A DNA stretch of 64,000 nt from Flavobacterium pectinovorum (GCF_900142715.1 NZ_FRBX01000004.1:186001-250000); one strand, 5' to 3'; numbered from the stretch's first letter, positions 10,058 through 21,131 are shown. Program-made: numbers and translations. Notes: generated from the sequence alone by a model not told the origin.

Positions 10058-10600
10058 ATGTCAAGAATAGGTAAAAGCCCAATTGTAATCGCTGCTGGTG
10101 TAACTGTTGAAGTTAAAGACGGTATCGTTACGGTAAAAGGAAAAAAAGGTCAACTAACTCAGGAGTTTTCGGACATTACTGTAAAAGTTGAAGGCGATCA
10201 AGTTCTATTAGAAAGATCGTCTGATCATAAAGACCAAAGAGCAAAACACGGATTATACAGATCATTAATCAATAATATGATAATTGGTGTATCTGAAGGT
10301 TTTACAAAAGAACTTGAATTAGTTGGAGTTGGATATAGAGCTTCAAACCAAGGTCAAAAGTTAGATTTAGCTCTTGGATATTCTCACAATATTGTTTTAG
10401 AAATTGCTCCGGAAGTTGCATTAGAAACAATATCTGAAAAAGGTAAAAACCCTATCGTAAAATTAACATCATTTGATAAACAACTTTTAGGACAGGTTGC
10501 TGCGAAAATCAGAGGTTTCCGTAAGCCTGAGCCGTACAAAGGAAAAGGTGTTAAATTTGTGGGTGAAGTATTAAGAAGAAAAGCAGGTAAATCAGCTTAA
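10058..10600 (+). CDS. rplF: 50S ribosomal protein L6
   Basis: The 180-residue product contains both L6 repeats and the C-terminal signature ([24 protein letters not shown]). L6 is near the factor-binding site and sarcin-ricin loop. The start [15 protein letters not shown] is the standard family start. It lies 18 nt downstream of rpsH and 11 nt before rplR. Confidence 0.97.
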   Translation: MSRIGKSPIVIAAGVTVEVKDGIVTVKGKKGQLTQEFSDITVKVEGDQVLLERSSDHKDQRAKHGLYRSLINNMIIGVSEGFTKELELVGVGYRASNQGQKLDLALGYSHNIVLEIAPEVALETISEKGKNPIVKLTSFDKQLLGQVAAKIRGFRKPEPYKGKGVKFVGEVLRRKAGKSA

Positions 10601-10611
10601 AAAATAAGATT

Positions 10612-10962
10612 ATGTCATTAACAAAATCTGATAGAAGACAGAGAATTAGATTCAGAATTAGAAAATCGATTAGTGGTACTGCTACTAACCCAAGACTATC
10701 TGTATTTAGAAGTAACAAAGAAATTTACGCTCAACTTATTGATGACGTAAATGGAGTTACTTTATTAGCTGCATCTTCAAGAGAAAAAGAAATAGGAAAA
10801 GGTACTAACGTTGAAATCGCTGCTGCTGTTGGAAAATTAGTTGCAGAGAAAGCGTTAAAAGCTGGGATTGATACAATCACTTTTGATAGAGGTGGTTATT
10901 TATATCACGGTCGTATTAAATCATTAGCAGAAGGCGCAAGAGCGGCTGGACTTAAATTCTAA
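10612..10962 (+). CDS. rplR: 50S ribosomal protein L18
   Basis: The 116-residue protein has the L18 fold ([35 protein letters not shown]) and the terminal [25 protein letters not shown]18 binds 5S rRNA with L5. Normal length. rpsE starts 6 nt later. Confidence 0.97.
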   Translation: MSLTKSDRRQRIRFRIRKSISGTATNPRLSVFRSNKEIYAQLIDDVNGVTLLAASSREKEIGKGTNVEIAAAVGKLVAEKALKAGIDTITFDRGGYLYHGRIKSLAEGARAAGLKF

Positions 10963-10968
10963 TATATT

Positions 10969-11490
10969 ATGTCTAAATACAAAAATGTAGAATTGGTAAA
11001 ACCAAGTGGTCTTGAACTTAAAGATCGTCTGGTAAGTGTTAATCGTGTTACTAAAGTTACAAAGGGTGGTAGAGCTTTCGGTTTTTCTGCTATTGTAGTT
11101 GTAGGTGATGAAAACGGAGTAGTTGGTCACGGATTAGGAAAATCTAAAGACGTTTCTGAAGCAATTGCGAAAGCAGTAGAAGATGCTAAGAAAAATTTAG
11201 TAAAAATTCCTTTGAATGGACAATCTGTTCCTCACGAACAAAAAGGTAAATTTGGTGGTGCACGTGTATTCTTAATTCCTGCTTCTCATGGTACAGGAGT
11301 TATTGCTGGTGGAGCTGTTCGTTCAGTTCTTGAATCAGTAGGTATTCACGATGTATTATCTAAATCTCAAGGATCATCAAATCCTCATAACGTAGTGAAA
11401 GCAACTTTTGATGCTTTATTACAAATGAGAAGCGCTCATACTGTTGCAAAACAAAGAGGTGTTTCTTTAGAAAAAGTTTTTAAAGGTTAA
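10969..11490 (+). CDS. rpsE: 30S ribosomal protein S5
   Basis: The 173-residue product contains the S5 N-terminal dsRNA-binding-like domain ([24 protein letters not shown]) and the C-terminal domain ([32 protein letters not shown]). S5 contributes to decoding accuracy and the mRNA entry helicase. It sits between rplR and rpmD in standard order. Confidence 0.97.
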   Translation: MSKYKNVELVKPSGLELKDRLVSVNRVTKVTKGGRAFGFSAIVVVGDENGVVGHGLGKSKDVSEAIAKAVEDAKKNLVKIPLNGQSVPHEQKGKFGGARVFLIPASHGTGVIAGGAVRSVLESVGIHDVLSKSQGSSNPHNVVKATFDALLQMRSAHTVAKQRGVSLEKVFKG

Positions 11491-11502
11491 TTCAAGGAAA
11501 TT

Positions 11503-11685
11503 ATGGCTAAATTATTAGTAAAACAAGTAAGAAGCAAAATCAACTGTCCTCTTTCTCAAAAAAGAGGTTTGGAAGCTTTAGGTCTACGTAAAATGGGACA
11601 AGTTGTAGAGCATGATTCAAACCCTGCTATCCTTGGGATGATAAACAAAGTTAAACACTTAGTTTCTGTCGAAGAAGCTAAATAA
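11503..11685 (+). CDS. rpmD: 50S ribosomal protein L30
   Basis: The 60-residue product matches L30 in length and sequence ([31 protein letters not shown]). L30 is a peripheral 50S protein missing from some bacteria; its presence here completes the canonical spc order rpsE-rpmD-rplO. Confidence 0.95.
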   Translation: MAKLLVKQVRSKINCPLSQKRGLEALGLRKMGQVVEHDSNPAILGMINKVKHLVSVEEAK

Positions 11686-11696
11686 CAAATACTGTT

Positions 11697-12149
11697 ATGA
11701 ATTTAAGTAACTTACAACCAGCTGAAGGGTCAACACACAATCAAAATAAAAGATTAGGTAGAGGAGAAGGTTCTGGAAAAGGTGGTACTTCTGCAAGAGG
11801 TCACAAAGGAGCAAAATCTCGTTCTGGTTATTCTAAAAAGATTGGTTTTGAGGGAGGGCAAATGCCACTTCAAAGACGTGTACCTAAGTTTGGTTTCACA
11901 AACATCAATCGTAAAGAATACGAAGGTGTTAATTTAGATACGCTTCAATTATTAGTAGACAATGGTGTGATTACTGATTCTGTTTCAATGACAGATTTCG
12001 TAGCAAATCGTCTTGCTACCAAAAATGAAATCGTTAAGATTTTAGGTAGAGGAGAATTGAAAGCAAAATTAAAAGTAACTGCCCACAAATTTACTGCTAC
12101 TGCTAAAGCTGCTATTGAAGCTGCTGGAGGAGAAGCTGTAACTATATAA
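11697..12149 (+). CDS. rplO: 50S ribosomal protein L15
   Basis: The 150-residue product has the basic Gly-rich N-terminal arm (RLGRGEGSGKGGTSARGHKGAKSRSG) and the globular core (FEGGQMPLQRRVPKFGF). L15 is a late-assembly 50S protein. It is followed after 13 nt by secY, as in most bacteria. Confidence 0.97.
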   Translation: MNLSNLQPAEGSTHNQNKRLGRGEGSGKGGTSARGHKGAKSRSGYSKKIGFEGGQMPLQRRVPKFGFTNINRKEYEGVNLDTLQLLVDNGVITDSVSMTDFVANRLATKNEIVKILGRGELKAKLKVTAHKFTATAKAAIEAAGGEAVTI

Positions 12150-12162
12150 CTTATCTATTAAG

Positions 12163-13509
12163 ATGAAGAAATTTATTGAATCAATAAGTAATGTTTGGAA
12201 AATCGAAGAACTGAAAAACAGAATCCTAATTACATTAGGATTGCTTTTAGTATATCGTTTTGGTGCACACGTTACGCTTCCTGGAATTGACGCAACTCAA
12301 TTAACAGGTTTAGCGGGACAAACTAAAAATGGTTTAGGATCTATCCTAGACATGTTTACAGGAGGTGCTTTCTCTAAAGCTTCAGTTTTTGCTTTAGGTA
12401 TTATGCCTTATATTTCTGCATCTATTGTTGTTCAGTTGATGGGAATTGCTATTCCTTATTTACAAAAACTTCAAAACGATGGAGAGAGTGGTAGAAAAAA
12501 GATTAATCAAATCACTCGTTGGTTGACTATAGCTATTACACTGGTTCAAGGTCCAACTTATATCTATAATTTGTACAGAACATTGCCTGGTAGTGCATTC
12601 TTACTAGGCTTTAATTCACCTGAATTTTTGTTCTCGTCTGTTATCATCTTAGTCACTGGTACAATTTTTGCTATGTGGCTTGGTGAGAAAATTACAGATA
12701 AAGGTATTGGAAATGGAATTTCATTATTGATTATGGTTGGTATTTTAGCTCGCTTACCGCAAGCTTTTATACAAGAATTTACAACCAGAGTTACCAATAA
12801 CAATGGAGGTCCAATGTTGTTAGTTATTGAAATTATTGTGTGGTTATTAGTAATTATTGCTTGTGTATTGCTTACAATGGCAGTACGCAGAATTCCGGTT
12901 CAGTATGCTCGTCGTACAACAACTGGAGATTATGAGCAAGATTTAGCAGGTGGTAATAGACAATGGATTCCTCTTAAGCTTAATGCTTCTGGAGTTATGC
13001 CAATCATTTTTGCTCAGGCAATTATGTTTATACCTGCAGCTGTAGCCGGATTGTCTAAATCAGACACATCACAATCTATTGTTGGAGCATTTAGTAATAT
13101 CTTTGGATTTTGGTATAATTTTGTTTTTGCAACTTTAATTATTGTATTTACATTTTTCTATACTGCGATCACAGTTCCTACTAACAAAATGGCCGATGAT
13201 TTAAAAAGAAGCGGTGGTTTTATTCCTGGAGTTCGTCCTGGAGCTGAAACCTCAGACTTCCTTGATAAAGTGATGTCTTTAATAACTTTCCCAGGATCTT
13301 TATTCCTTGCTTTGATTGCTGTGTTCCCAGCTATTGTTGTAAGTATTATGGATGTACAACAATCTTGGGCAATGTTTTTTGGAGGTACCTCATTAATAAT
13401 TATGGTTGGAGTTGCAATAGATACTATTCAACAAATCAATTCATACTTGTTAAACAAACATTATGATGGTTTAATGAAGACTGGTAAAAATAGAAAAGCG
13501 GTAGCTTAA
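12163..13509 (+). CDS. secY: Protein translocase subunit SecY
   Basis: This 448-residue inner-membrane protein has ten predicted transmembrane segments. It carries the SecY motifs [14 protein letters not shown] near the second segment and the cytosolic [29 protein letters not shown] loop that binds SecA and ribosomes. It forms the protein-conducting channel with SecE and SecG, which are encoded elsewhere. Its length is typical. The location in the spc operon between rplO and infA is the standard arrangement. Confidence 0.98.
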   Translation: MKKFIESISNVWKIEELKNRILITLGLLLVYRFGAHVTLPGIDATQLTGLAGQTKNGLGSILDMFTGGAFSKASVFALGIMPYISASIVVQLMGIAIPYLQKLQNDGESGRKKINQITRWLTIAITLVQGPTYIYNLYRTLPGSAFLLGFNSPEFLFSSVIILVTGTIFAMWLGEKITDKGIGNGISLLIMVGILARLPQAFIQEFTTRVTNNNGGPMLLVIEIIVWLLVIIACVLLTMAVRRIPVQYARRTTTGDYEQDLAGGNRQWIPLKLNASGVMPIIFAQAIMFIPAAVAGLSKSDTSQSIVGAFSNIFGFWYNFVFATLIIVFTFFYTAITVPTNKMADDLKRSGGFIPGVRPGAETSDFLDKVMSLITFPGSLFLALIAVFPAIVVSIMDVQQSWAMFFGGTSLIIMVGVAIDTIQQINSYLLNKHYDGLMKTGKNRKAVA

Positions 13510-13516
13510 TATATTT

Positions 13517-13732
13517 ATGGCAAAACAATCAGCAATAGAACAAGACGGATCAATCATTGAAGCATTATCAAATGCGATGTTCCGTGTAGAGTTAGAAAAT
13601 GGACATATTGTAATTGCTCATATTTCTGGTAAAATGCGTATGCATTACATCAAGTTATTACCTGGTGATAAAGTGAAACTAGAAATGAGTCCTTATGATT
13701 TGTCAAAAGCAAGAATTACTTATCGATATTAA
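13517..13732 (+). CDS. infA: Translation initiation factor IF-1
   Basis: The 71-residue OB-fold protein ([40 protein letters not shown]) is full-length IF-1. It blocks the A site during initiation. It starts 7 nt after secY and precedes rpmJ by 12 nt, an order shared by many bacteria. Confidence 0.97.
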   Translation: MAKQSAIEQDGSIIEALSNAMFRVELENGHIVIAHISGKMRMHYIKLLPGDKVKLEMSPYDLSKARITYRY

Positions 13733-13744
13733 AGGATATTCACT

Positions 13745-13861
13745 ATGAAAGTTAGAGCATCAGTAAAAAAGAGAAGTCCCGAGTGCATCATTGTGCGTAG
13801 AAAAGGGAGATTGTACGTAATAAACAAAAAGAATCCTAGATTTAAACAAAGACAAGGATAA
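13745..13861 (+). CDS. rpmJ: 50S ribosomal protein L36, zinc-free form
   Basis: This 38-residue frame starts [14 protein letters not shown] and ends NPRFKQRQG, the invariant L36 ends. Of the four zinc ligands in E. coli L36 (C11, C14, C27, H33) only C14 remains. The others are Ser11, Asn27 and Phe33, so it is the C-minus type that cannot form the zinc ribbon. L36 supports late 50S assembly. It lies between infA and rpsM (2 nt gap), its expected place. Confidence 0.96.
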   Translation: MKVRASVKKRSPECIIVRRKGRLYVINKKNPRFKQRQG

Positions 13862-13863
13862 TT

Positions 13864-14238
13864 ATGGCAAGAATAGCAGGGGTAGATATCCCAAAAAATA
13901 AAAGAGGTGTTATAGCACTTACCTATATCTTTGGATTAGGAAGAAGTAGAGCTATTGAGATTTTAGAAAAAGCTCAAGTTAGCCAAGACAAAAAAGTTCA
14001 AGATTGGAATGATGATGAGATCGGAGCGATTCGTGATGCTGTTTCATTTTACAAAATTGAAGGAGAATTACGTTCTGAAGTTTCTTTGAACATCAAACGT
14101 TTAATGGATATTGGTTGTTATAGAGGTATCCGTCATAGATCTGGTCTTCCTTTAAGAGGACAAAGAACTAAAAACAACTCTAGAACAAGAAAAGGTAAAA
14201 GAAAAACTGTTGCTAACAAGAAAAAAGCAACTAAATAA
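13864..14238 (+). CDS. rpsM: 30S ribosomal protein S13
   Basis: The 124-residue product has the S13 helix-two-turn-helix region ([33 protein letters not shown]) and the C-terminal [25 protein letters not shown] tail that contacts tRNAs. It starts the alpha-operon part of the cluster, 2 nt after rpmJ. Confidence 0.97.
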   Translation: MARIAGVDIPKNKRGVIALTYIFGLGRSRAIEILEKAQVSQDKKVQDWNDDEIGAIRDAVSFYKIEGELRSEVSLNIKRLMDIGCYRGIRHRSGLPLRGQRTKNNSRTRKGKRKTVANKKKATK

Positions 14239-14246
14239 TAAGTAAT

Positions 14247-14630
14247 ATGGCTAAAGCAACTGCAAAAAAACGTAAAGTTATCGTTGAATCAACGGGTGAA
14301 GCTCATATTTCTGCCACTTTCAACAACATTATCATTTCTTTGACTAATAAGAAAGGTGAAGTTATTTCTTGGTCTTCAGCTGGTAAGATGGGTTTCAGAG
14401 GTTCTAAAAAGAACACTCCGTACGCAGCTCAAATGGCAGCAGAAGATTGTAGTAAAGTAGCTCTTGAGGCAGGACTTAAAAAAGTAAAAGTTTATGTAAA
14501 AGGACCAGGAAACGGACGTGAGTCTGCTATTCGTTCTATTCATAACGGTGGAATTGAAGTTACAGAGATTATCGATGTTACTCCAATGCCTCACAACGGA
14601 TGTCGTCCTCCAAAAAGACGTAGAGTTTAA
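14247..14630 (+). CDS. rpsK: 30S ribosomal protein S11
   Basis: The 127-residue product has the S11 core ([51 protein letters not shown]) and the terminal [16 protein letters not shown]11 lies on the 30S platform and shapes the Shine-Dalgarno cleft. It is 8 nt after rpsM. The 95-nt gap before rpsD is large for this cluster and holds a hairpin. Confidence 0.97.
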   Translation: MAKATAKKRKVIVESTGEAHISATFNNIIISLTNKKGEVISWSSAGKMGFRGSKKNTPYAAQMAAEDCSKVALEAGLKKVKVYVKGPGNGRESAIRSIHNGGIEVTEIIDVTPMPHNGCRPPKRRRV

Positions 14631-14653
14631 TTTTATTTATTCATAGTATAAAC

Positions 14654-14707
14654 AAGGTAGAATATAGATTATCGAAGGATTTGACCTGAATTCATAATCT
14701 CTACCTT
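14654..14707 (+). promoter_or_regulatory. Bulged hairpin in the rpsK-rpsD gap, candidate S4 leader
   Basis: An 8-bp helix (14654-14661 with 14700-14707) stacks on a 6-bp helix (14667-14672 with 14694-14699), with a 5-nt ATATA bulge on the 5' side and a 21-nt loop. Both helices are perfectly complementary. It ends 18 nt before rpsD, whose product is an autoregulator in other bacteria. There is no T tract. The function as a leader is inference. Confidence 0.6.
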
Positions 14708-14725
14708 AAATTTAATTTTTTAGAA

Positions 14726-15331
14726 ATGGCAAGATATACTGGTCCAAAAACTAGAATTGCTCGTAAATTTGGCGAAGCAATCTTCGGAGATGATAAATCT
14801 TTCGAAAAAAGAAATTACCCACCTGGACAACACGGGATGGCTAAAAAAAGAGGTAAAAAATCTGAGTATGCTGTTCAGTTAATGGAAAAGCAAAAAGCTA
14901 AATATTCTTATGGAATTTTAGAAAAACAATTCAGAAATTTATTTAAAAAAGCATCAGCAACTAAAGGTGTTACTGGTGAAGTTCTTTTACAATTATGTGA
15001 GGCAAGATTAGATAACGTTGTTTTTAGAATGGGTATTGCTCCTTCTAGAAGAGGTGCTAGACAATTAGTTTCTCACAGACACGTTACTGTAAATGGTGAG
15101 GTTGTAAATATCGCTTCTTATCACCTTAAACCAGGTGATAAAGTTGCAGTTCGTGAAAAATCTAAGTCTTTAGAAGCTATCGAACGTTCTTTATCAAATT
15201 CAAGTCATGTTTATGAATGGATTACTTGGAACAATGATCTTAAAGAAGGAACTTTCGTTTCTGTACCTGCAAGACTTCAAATCCCAGAAAACATTAAAGA
15301 ACAATTAATCGTAGAGTTGTACAACAAATAA
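14726..15331 (+). CDS. rpsD: 30S ribosomal protein S4
   Basis: The 201-residue product has the N-terminal S4 region ([38 protein letters not shown]) and the S4 RNA-binding domain ([31 protein letters not shown]). It lacks the zinc-binding cysteines found in some S4 proteins. S4 initiates 30S assembly and can repress its own operon in other bacteria. The hairpin just upstream (14654-14707) is a possible target. Confidence 0.97.
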   Translation: MARYTGPKTRIARKFGEAIFGDDKSFEKRNYPPGQHGMAKKRGKKSEYAVQLMEKQKAKYSYGILEKQFRNLFKKASATKGVTGEVLLQLCEARLDNVVFRMGIAPSRRGARQLVSHRHVTVNGEVVNIASYHLKPGDKVAVREKSKSLEAIERSLSNSSHVYEWITWNNDLKEGTFVSVPARLQIPENIKEQLIVELYNK

Positions 15332-15352
15332 TAATTGACTTAGTCGAAATTT

Positions 15353-16345
15353 ATGGCAATATTTAATTTTCAAAAGCCCGATAAAGTTATCATGATCGAT
15401 TCAACCGATTTTGAAGGTAAATTCGAATTTAGACCTTTAGAACCTGGTTATGGATTGACAGTTGGTAATGCACTTAGAAGAGTTTTGCTTTCAGCATTAG
15501 AAGGTTATGCAATTACATCTGTTCGTATCGAAGGTGTAGATCATGAGTTTTCTACTATTTCAGGTGTTGTTGAAGATGTTACCGAAATTATCCTTAATCT
15601 AAAACAAGTACGTTTCAAACGTCAAATTGAAGATATCGATAATGAAGCAGTTACTATTTCTGTTTCAGGTAAAGATCAATTAACAGCAGGTGATTTTCAA
15701 AAATTTATCTCAGGTTTTCAAGTTTTGAATCCAGACCTTGTTATCTGTAATTTAGATTCTAAAATCAAATTGAACTTCGATTTAACAATCGAAAAAGGTA
15801 GAGGATATGTACCTGCTGAGGAGAACAAAAAACAGAACGCTGCAATTGGAACCATTTTTACAGATTCTATTTTTACTCCGGTAAAAAATGTAAAATATGC
15901 AATTGAAAACTTCCGTGTAGAACAAAAAACAGATTATGAAAAATTAGTTTTTGAAATTAAAACTGATGGCTCTATTAATCCAAAAGATGCTCTTACTGAA
16001 GCTGCTAAAGTTTTAATTCACCACTTCATGTTATTTTCTGACGAAAGAATTACACTCGAGGCTGACGAAATTGCACAAACAGAATCGTATGATGAAGAGT
16101 CATTGCATATGAGACAATTGCTTAAAACTAAGCTTGTTGATATGGATTTATCTGTGAGAGCATTAAATTGCTTGAAAGCGGCTGAAGTTGATACACTTGG
16201 TGATTTAGTATCGTTCAATAAAAATGACCTGATGAAATTCCGTAATTTTGGTAAAAAATCTTTAACTGAACTTGATGAACTTGTTGCAGTTAAAAATTTA
16301 ACTTTCGGAATGGATTTAGCTAAATACAAACTAGATAAAGAATAA
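15353..16345 (+). CDS. rpoA: DNA-directed RNA polymerase alpha subunit
   Basis: This 330-residue subunit has the assembly domain at the N-terminus ([28 protein letters not shown]) and the C-terminal domain (about residues 250-330), with the helix-hairpin-helix [21 protein letters not shown]. The C-terminal domain contacts UP elements and activators. Alpha dimerises to nucleate RNA polymerase assembly. The length is typical. Placed between rpsD and rplQ as expected. Confidence 0.98.
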   Translation: MAIFNFQKPDKVIMIDSTDFEGKFEFRPLEPGYGLTVGNALRRVLLSALEGYAITSVRIEGVDHEFSTISGVVEDVTEIILNLKQVRFKRQIEDIDNEAVTISVSGKDQLTAGDFQKFISGFQVLNPDLVICNLDSKIKLNFDLTIEKGRGYVPAEENKKQNAAIGTIFTDSIFTPVKNVKYAIENFRVEQKTDYEKLVFEIKTDGSINPKDALTEAAKVLIHHFMLFSDERITLEADEIAQTESYDEESLHMRQLLKTKLVDMDLSVRALNCLKAAEVDTLGDLVSFNKNDLMKFRNFGKKSLTELDELVAVKNLTFGMDLAKYKLDKE

Positions 16346-16348
16346 TTC

Positions 16349-16366
16349 AATCCGCCACGGCGGATT
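16349..16366. repeat. Short GC-rich palindrome between rpoA and rplQ
   Basis: Two 8-nt arms (16349-16356 and 16359-16366) are exact reverse complements separated by AC. It stands out because it is GC-rich in an A+T-rich region. There is no following T run. It could be a leader structure for rplQ or a dispersed palindromic element; only one copy was noticed in this window. Confidence 0.6.
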
Positions 16367-16381
16367 AAATTTAAAATAGCA

Positions 16382-16873
16382 ATGAGACACGGAAAAAAAT
16401 TCAATCACTTAAGCAGACAGACTGGACATAGAAAAGCTATGTTGGCTAATATGGCTTGTTCTCTTATTGAGCACAAACGTATTAACACTACTGTTGCTAA
16501 GGCTAAAGCGCTTAAACAATTCGTTGAGCCTTTAATCACAAAATCAAAAGAAGATACGACTCACAATCGTCGTATTGTTTTTGCTTACTTACGTAGTAAA
16601 TATGCTGTAACTGACTTGTTCAGAGACGTAGCTGCTAAAGTTGGTGACCGTCCAGGTGGATACACTCGTATCATTAAAGTTGGAAATCGTTTGGGAGATA
16701 ATGCTGATATGGCAATGATCGAACTTGTAGATTTCAATGAACTTTACAATGGAGGTAAAAAAGAAGTTAAAAAAGCTAAAAGCCGTCGTGGTGGTAAAGC
16801 AAAAAAAGCTGAGGAAACTACTTCTGAAGCTCCTGCTGCTGAGTCAGAATCGACTACTGAAGCTTCTGAATAA
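16382..16873 (+). CDS. rplQ: 50S ribosomal protein L17 with acidic/basic C-terminal tail
   Basis: Residues 1 to about 120 match L17 ([61 protein letters not shown]). L17 surrounds the tunnel exit with L22 and L32. The product has 163 residues against about 127 in E. coli. The extra C-terminal part is a low-complexity Lys/Ala tail followed by Glu/Ser/Thr/Ala, probably disordered. It is the last gene of the ribosomal cluster and is followed by a strong terminator. Confidence 0.96.
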   Translation: MRHGKKFNHLSRQTGHRKAMLANMACSLIEHKRINTTVAKAKALKQFVEPLITKSKEDTTHNRRIVFAYLRSKYAVTDLFRDVAAKVGDRPGGYTRIIKVGNRLGDNADMAMIELVDFNELYNGGKKEVKKAKSRRGGKAKKAEETTSEAPAAESESTTEASE

Positions 16874-16901
16874 TTATGAAAGTAATGATTCTATAGAAAT
16901 C

Positions 16902-16937
16902 AAGGATAAGCTAATTTTTAGTTTATCCTTTTTTTTT
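16902..16937 (+). terminator. Rho-independent terminator closing the ribosomal cluster
   Basis: A 12-bp stem with one G-U pair (16902-16913 with 16919-16930) around a 5-nt loop is followed by a T tract to 16937. It sits about 30 nt after the rplQ stop. Confidence 0.92.
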
Positions 16938-17014
16938 GATTTTTTTTAAAATGAGAAATTTAACTTATTTCAATTCGAAGGTATTATTTTTATGAATGAA
17001 TTTTTTAAAAAATC

Positions 17015-17045
17015 TTGGAGACACTCTTTTAAAGAAGTAAATTTG
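17015..17045 (+). promoter_or_regulatory. carA promoter
   Basis: TTG at 17015-17017, a 20-nt spacer and TAAATTTG at 17038-17045 match the Bacteroidota promoter pattern. The predicted start near 17051 leaves a leader of about 70 nt before carA. The preceding terminator at 16902-16937 supports a new unit here. Confidence 0.82.
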
Positions 17046-17119
17046 CAAAACTTATAATTACAAATGAAATGAGCTTGGCAAGTTTCATGTACAATTAAAA
17101 AAACAACACAAATTAAAGA

Positions 17120-18238
17120 ATGAAATACACGACACGACAAAGCGCCATTTTATTACTAAGCGACGGAACTATTTTTCACGGAAAATCTATCGGAATTAGC
17201 GGTAAAACTTTTGGTGAAGTTTGTTTTAATACGGGAATGACAGGATATCAGGAGATTTTTACTGATCCTTCTTATTTTGGTCAGATATTAGTGGCTACAA
17301 ATGCACACATTGGAAACTATGGTGTTAATGATCAGGAAATTGAATCTGATAGCGTTAAGATTGCTGGTTTAGTTTGTAAAAACTTTAGCTTTAATTATTC
17401 AAGAGAAGATGCATCTGGAAGTTTGGAAGATTATTTCACTAAACAAAACCTGATTTGTATTTCTGATGTTGATACGAGAGCTCTTGTGAGTTATATTCGT
17501 GATAACGGAGCAATGAATGCTGTTATTTGTACAGATGGAACTTCGGTAGAAGAATTGAAAAAAGAATTGGCAAATGTGCCAAACATGGAAGGTTTAGAGT
17601 TGGCGTCAAAAGTTTCAACTACTGAGCCTTATTTTTTTGGAGATGAAAATGCTACTTATAAAATTTCAGCTTTAGATCTTGGAATTAAAAAAAATATCTT
17701 GAGAAACCTTGCGAAAAGAGATTGTTATATCAAAGTGTTTCCTTATGATTCAACTTATCAGGATTTAACTGAATTTAATCCTGATGGTTATTTCTTATCG
17801 AACGGTCCTGGAGATCCAGACCCATTATTTGGTGCCATACAAGTTGCAAAAGAAATTATAGCGGATGATAAGCCTTTGTTTGGAATTTGCTTAGGTCATC
17901 AGATTATAGCTTTGGCAAATGGTGTTAAGACCTATAAGATGTTTGGAGGTCACCGCGGAATTAATCATCCGGTAAAAAATATTATTACAGGAAAAGGAGA
18001 AATAACTTCTCAGAATCACGGTTTCGCTGTAAAAAGAGAAGCTTTAGACGGTCATCCGGAATTAGAAATTACGCATGTACATTTAAATGATGATACAGTT
18101 GCCGGAATGAGAATGAAAAATAAGAATTGTTTTTCAGTACAATATCATCCTGAAGCAAGTCCAGGACCACACGATTCATCTTATTTATTTGATCAGTTCG
18201 TTGAGAATATAAAACTGGCTACCGCTAAAACGATGTAG
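17120..18238 (+). CDS. carA: Carbamoyl-phosphate synthase small (glutaminase) subunit
   Basis: This 372-residue subunit hydrolyses glutamine and channels ammonia to CarB for carbamoyl phosphate, the precursor of arginine and pyrimidines. The N-terminal CPSase small domain is followed by a class I glutamine amidotransferase domain with Cys257 (LFGICLGHQ) and the His343/Glu345 pair (SVQYHPEASPGPHD). The SNGPGDPDP motif near 227-235 is also present. carB is not adjacent in this window. It has its own promoter at 17015-17045 and a weak hairpin downstream. Confidence 0.97.
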   Translation: MKYTTRQSAILLLSDGTIFHGKSIGISGKTFGEVCFNTGMTGYQEIFTDPSYFGQILVATNAHIGNYGVNDQEIESDSVKIAGLVCKNFSFNYSREDASGSLEDYFTKQNLICISDVDTRALVSYIRDNGAMNAVICTDGTSVEELKKELANVPNMEGLELASKVSTTEPYFFGDENATYKISALDLGIKKNILRNLAKRDCYIKVFPYDSTYQDLTEFNPDGYFLSNGPGDPDPLFGAIQVAKEIIADDKPLFGICLGHQIIALANGVKTYKMFGGHRGINHPVKNIITGKGEITSQNHGFAVKREALDGHPELEITHVHLNDDTVAGMRMKNKNCFSVQYHPEASPGPHDSSYLFDQFVENIKLATAKTM

Positions 18239-18254
18239 TTAATAAATAAAGGTG

Positions 18255-18286
18255 TTTAATAGTAAGAATACGTTTTTACTATTAAA
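18255..18286 (+). terminator. Possible weak terminator after carA
   Basis: An 11-bp A/T-rich stem (18255-18265 with 18276-18286) surrounds a 10-nt loop and is followed by only a short, broken T stretch. It could terminate carA or act as an mRNA 3' stem. The low GC content makes it weaker than the other terminators here. Confidence 0.5.
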
Positions 18287-18317
18287 TAATTTTATAATTT
18301 CGGAAAAAAATATATAA

Positions 18318-19634
<1,317 letters not shown>

Positions 19635-19656
19635 TTGTAAGGTTATATATAGATTT

Positions 19657-19690
19657 AAACCATCCATTTCTTAATGGGTGGTTTTTTTTT
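19657..19690 (+). terminator. Rho-independent terminator after eno
   Basis: A 12-bp stem with one G-U pair (19657-19668 with 19673-19684) around a TCTT loop runs into a T tract ending at 19690. It lies 22 nt after the eno stop. Confidence 0.93.
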
Positions 19691-19744
19691 GGAGTTTTAA
19701 CAAATTCATAGCAGTATTCTTTTTTTAATTAGTCTTAAATTCCT

Positions 19745-19752
19745 TAGATTTG
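19745..19752 (+). promoter_or_regulatory. Probable -7 element for gltA
   Basis: TAGATTTG matches the TAnnTTTG octamer. Upstream at the usual distance there is a T-rich stretch but no clean TTG. Initiation near 19758 would give a leader of about 30 nt before gltA. Confidence 0.5.
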
Positions 19753-19789
19753 ATAAATTATTATTTTAAAGATTTATTTCCGATATATT

Positions 19790-21067
19790 ATGTCAAAAAT
19801 AGCTACATTAGAAGTAGATGGTCAAAAAATTGAACTTCCGGTAATCACAGGAAGCGAAAATGAATCAGCTATCGATATTAACAAATTACGTGATTTAACT
19901 GGTATTATTACTATAGACCCGGGATATAAAAATTCTGGATCTTGTAAAAGTGAGATCACATTCTTAGACGGAGAATTAGGAATTTTGCGTTACAGAGGAT
20001 ATTCAATCGAAGATTTAGCTGAGAAAGCTAGCTTTTTGGAAGTATCATATCTTTTAATTTTTGGTGAATTGCCAACTGCACAAGAATTAGAGCAGTTTGA
20101 AAATGGTATTAAAAAACATACTTTGGTAAACGAAGAGATGAAAAATATCATTGATGGTTTTCCAAAAACAGCACATCCAATGGGTGTACTATCTGCTTTG
20201 ACAAGTGCTTTAACAGCATTTAATCCAAAAGCTGTAAATGTTGACAATGAGAAAGAAATGTACGAAGCCATTTGTAAAACAATGGGTAAATTTCTTGTAA
20301 TTGCTACATGGACCTACAGAAAATCTATGGGGTATCCTTTAAATTATTATGACAACACAACAGGTTATGTAGATAACTTTATGCAATTAATGTTTAAATT
20401 GCCTACAGGACCTTATTCTGCTAATCCGGTTATTGTTGATGCATTAGATAAATTATTTATTCTTCATGCAGATCACGAACAAAACTGTTCTACTTCTACA
20501 GTAAGAATGGTTGGTTCATCTCACGCAGGTTTATTTGCTTCAATTTCTGCAGGAGTTTCTGCTCTCTGGGGTCCACTTCATGGTGGCGCAAATCAGGCAG
20601 TACTTGAAATGCTGGAAGAAATTAATAAAGATGGTGGGGATACAGATAAGTTTTTAGCGAAAGCAAAAGACAAAAATGATCCATTCCGTTTAATGGGATT
20701 TGGTCATAGAGTTTACAAAAACTTTGATCCGAGAGCTAAAATTATTAAAAAAGCGGCTAAAGAAGTATTAGAGACTTTAGGAGTTGAAGATCCTATTTTA
20801 GAAATTGCTAAAAAATTAGAATCAGCTGCTCTTGAAGATGATTATTTCAAGTCAAGAAATTTATATCCTAATGTTGACTTCTACTCTGGAATTATTTACA
20901 GAGCGTTAGGAATTCCAACAGATATGTTTACAGTAATGTTTGCTATTGGTAGATTACCAGGCTGGATCGCACAATGGAAAGAAATGCGTGAAAACAAAGA
21001 GCCAATTGGAAGGCCAAGACAAATTTACACTGGACATCCTTTGAGAGACTTTAAGTCTAACAAATAA
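19790..21067 (+). CDS. gltA: Citrate synthase
   Basis: The 425-residue product is a type II citrate synthase, condensing oxaloacetate and acetyl-CoA at the entry to the TCA cycle. Active-site segments are present: HADHEQNCSTSTVRMVGSS, the histidine in GPLHGGANQA, GFGHRVYKNFDPRA with its histidine, and the aspartate region NVDFYSGIIYRALG. The N-terminal domain (about residues 1-60) is characteristic of the hexameric Gram-negative form. It is flanked by its own promoter element and terminator. Confidence 0.97.
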   Translation: MSKIATLEVDGQKIELPVITGSENESAIDINKLRDLTGIITIDPGYKNSGSCKSEITFLDGELGILRYRGYSIEDLAEKASFLEVSYLLIFGELPTAQELEQFENGIKKHTLVNEEMKNIIDGFPKTAHPMGVLSALTSALTAFNPKAVNVDNEKEMYEAICKTMGKFLVIATWTYRKSMGYPLNYYDNTTGYVDNFMQLMFKLPTGPYSANPVIVDALDKLFILHADHEQNCSTSTVRMVGSSHAGLFASISAGVSALWGPLHGGANQAVLEMLEEINKDGGDTDKFLAKAKDKNDPFRLMGFGHRVYKNFDPRAKIIKKAAKEVLETLGVEDPILEIAKKLESAALEDDYFKSRNLYPNVDFYSGIIYRALGIPTDMFTVMFAIGRLPGWIAQWKEMRENKEPIGRPRQIYTGHPLRDFKSNK

Positions 21068-21075
21068 AAAACTTT

Positions 21076-21105
21076 AAAGCTTCACTTAACTGTGAAGCTT
21101 TTTTT
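21076..21105 (+). terminator. Rho-independent terminator after gltA
   Basis: A perfect 10-bp stem (21076-21085 with 21092-21101) around a 6-nt loop is followed by T residues to 21105. Its T tract touches the -7 element of the next gene, so the two signals are packed back to back. Confidence 0.9.
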
Positions 21106-21112
21106 ATATTTG
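21105..21112 (+). promoter_or_regulatory. Probable -7 element for the amidinotransferase-like gene
   Basis: TATATTTG is a perfect TAnnTTTG match, 19 nt before the ATG at 21132. The region where a TTG element should lie is occupied by the gltA terminator stem and contains no clean match. The leader would be only about 14 nt. Confidence 0.5.
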
Positions 21113-21131
21113 CTCAAAATATAATACTATT

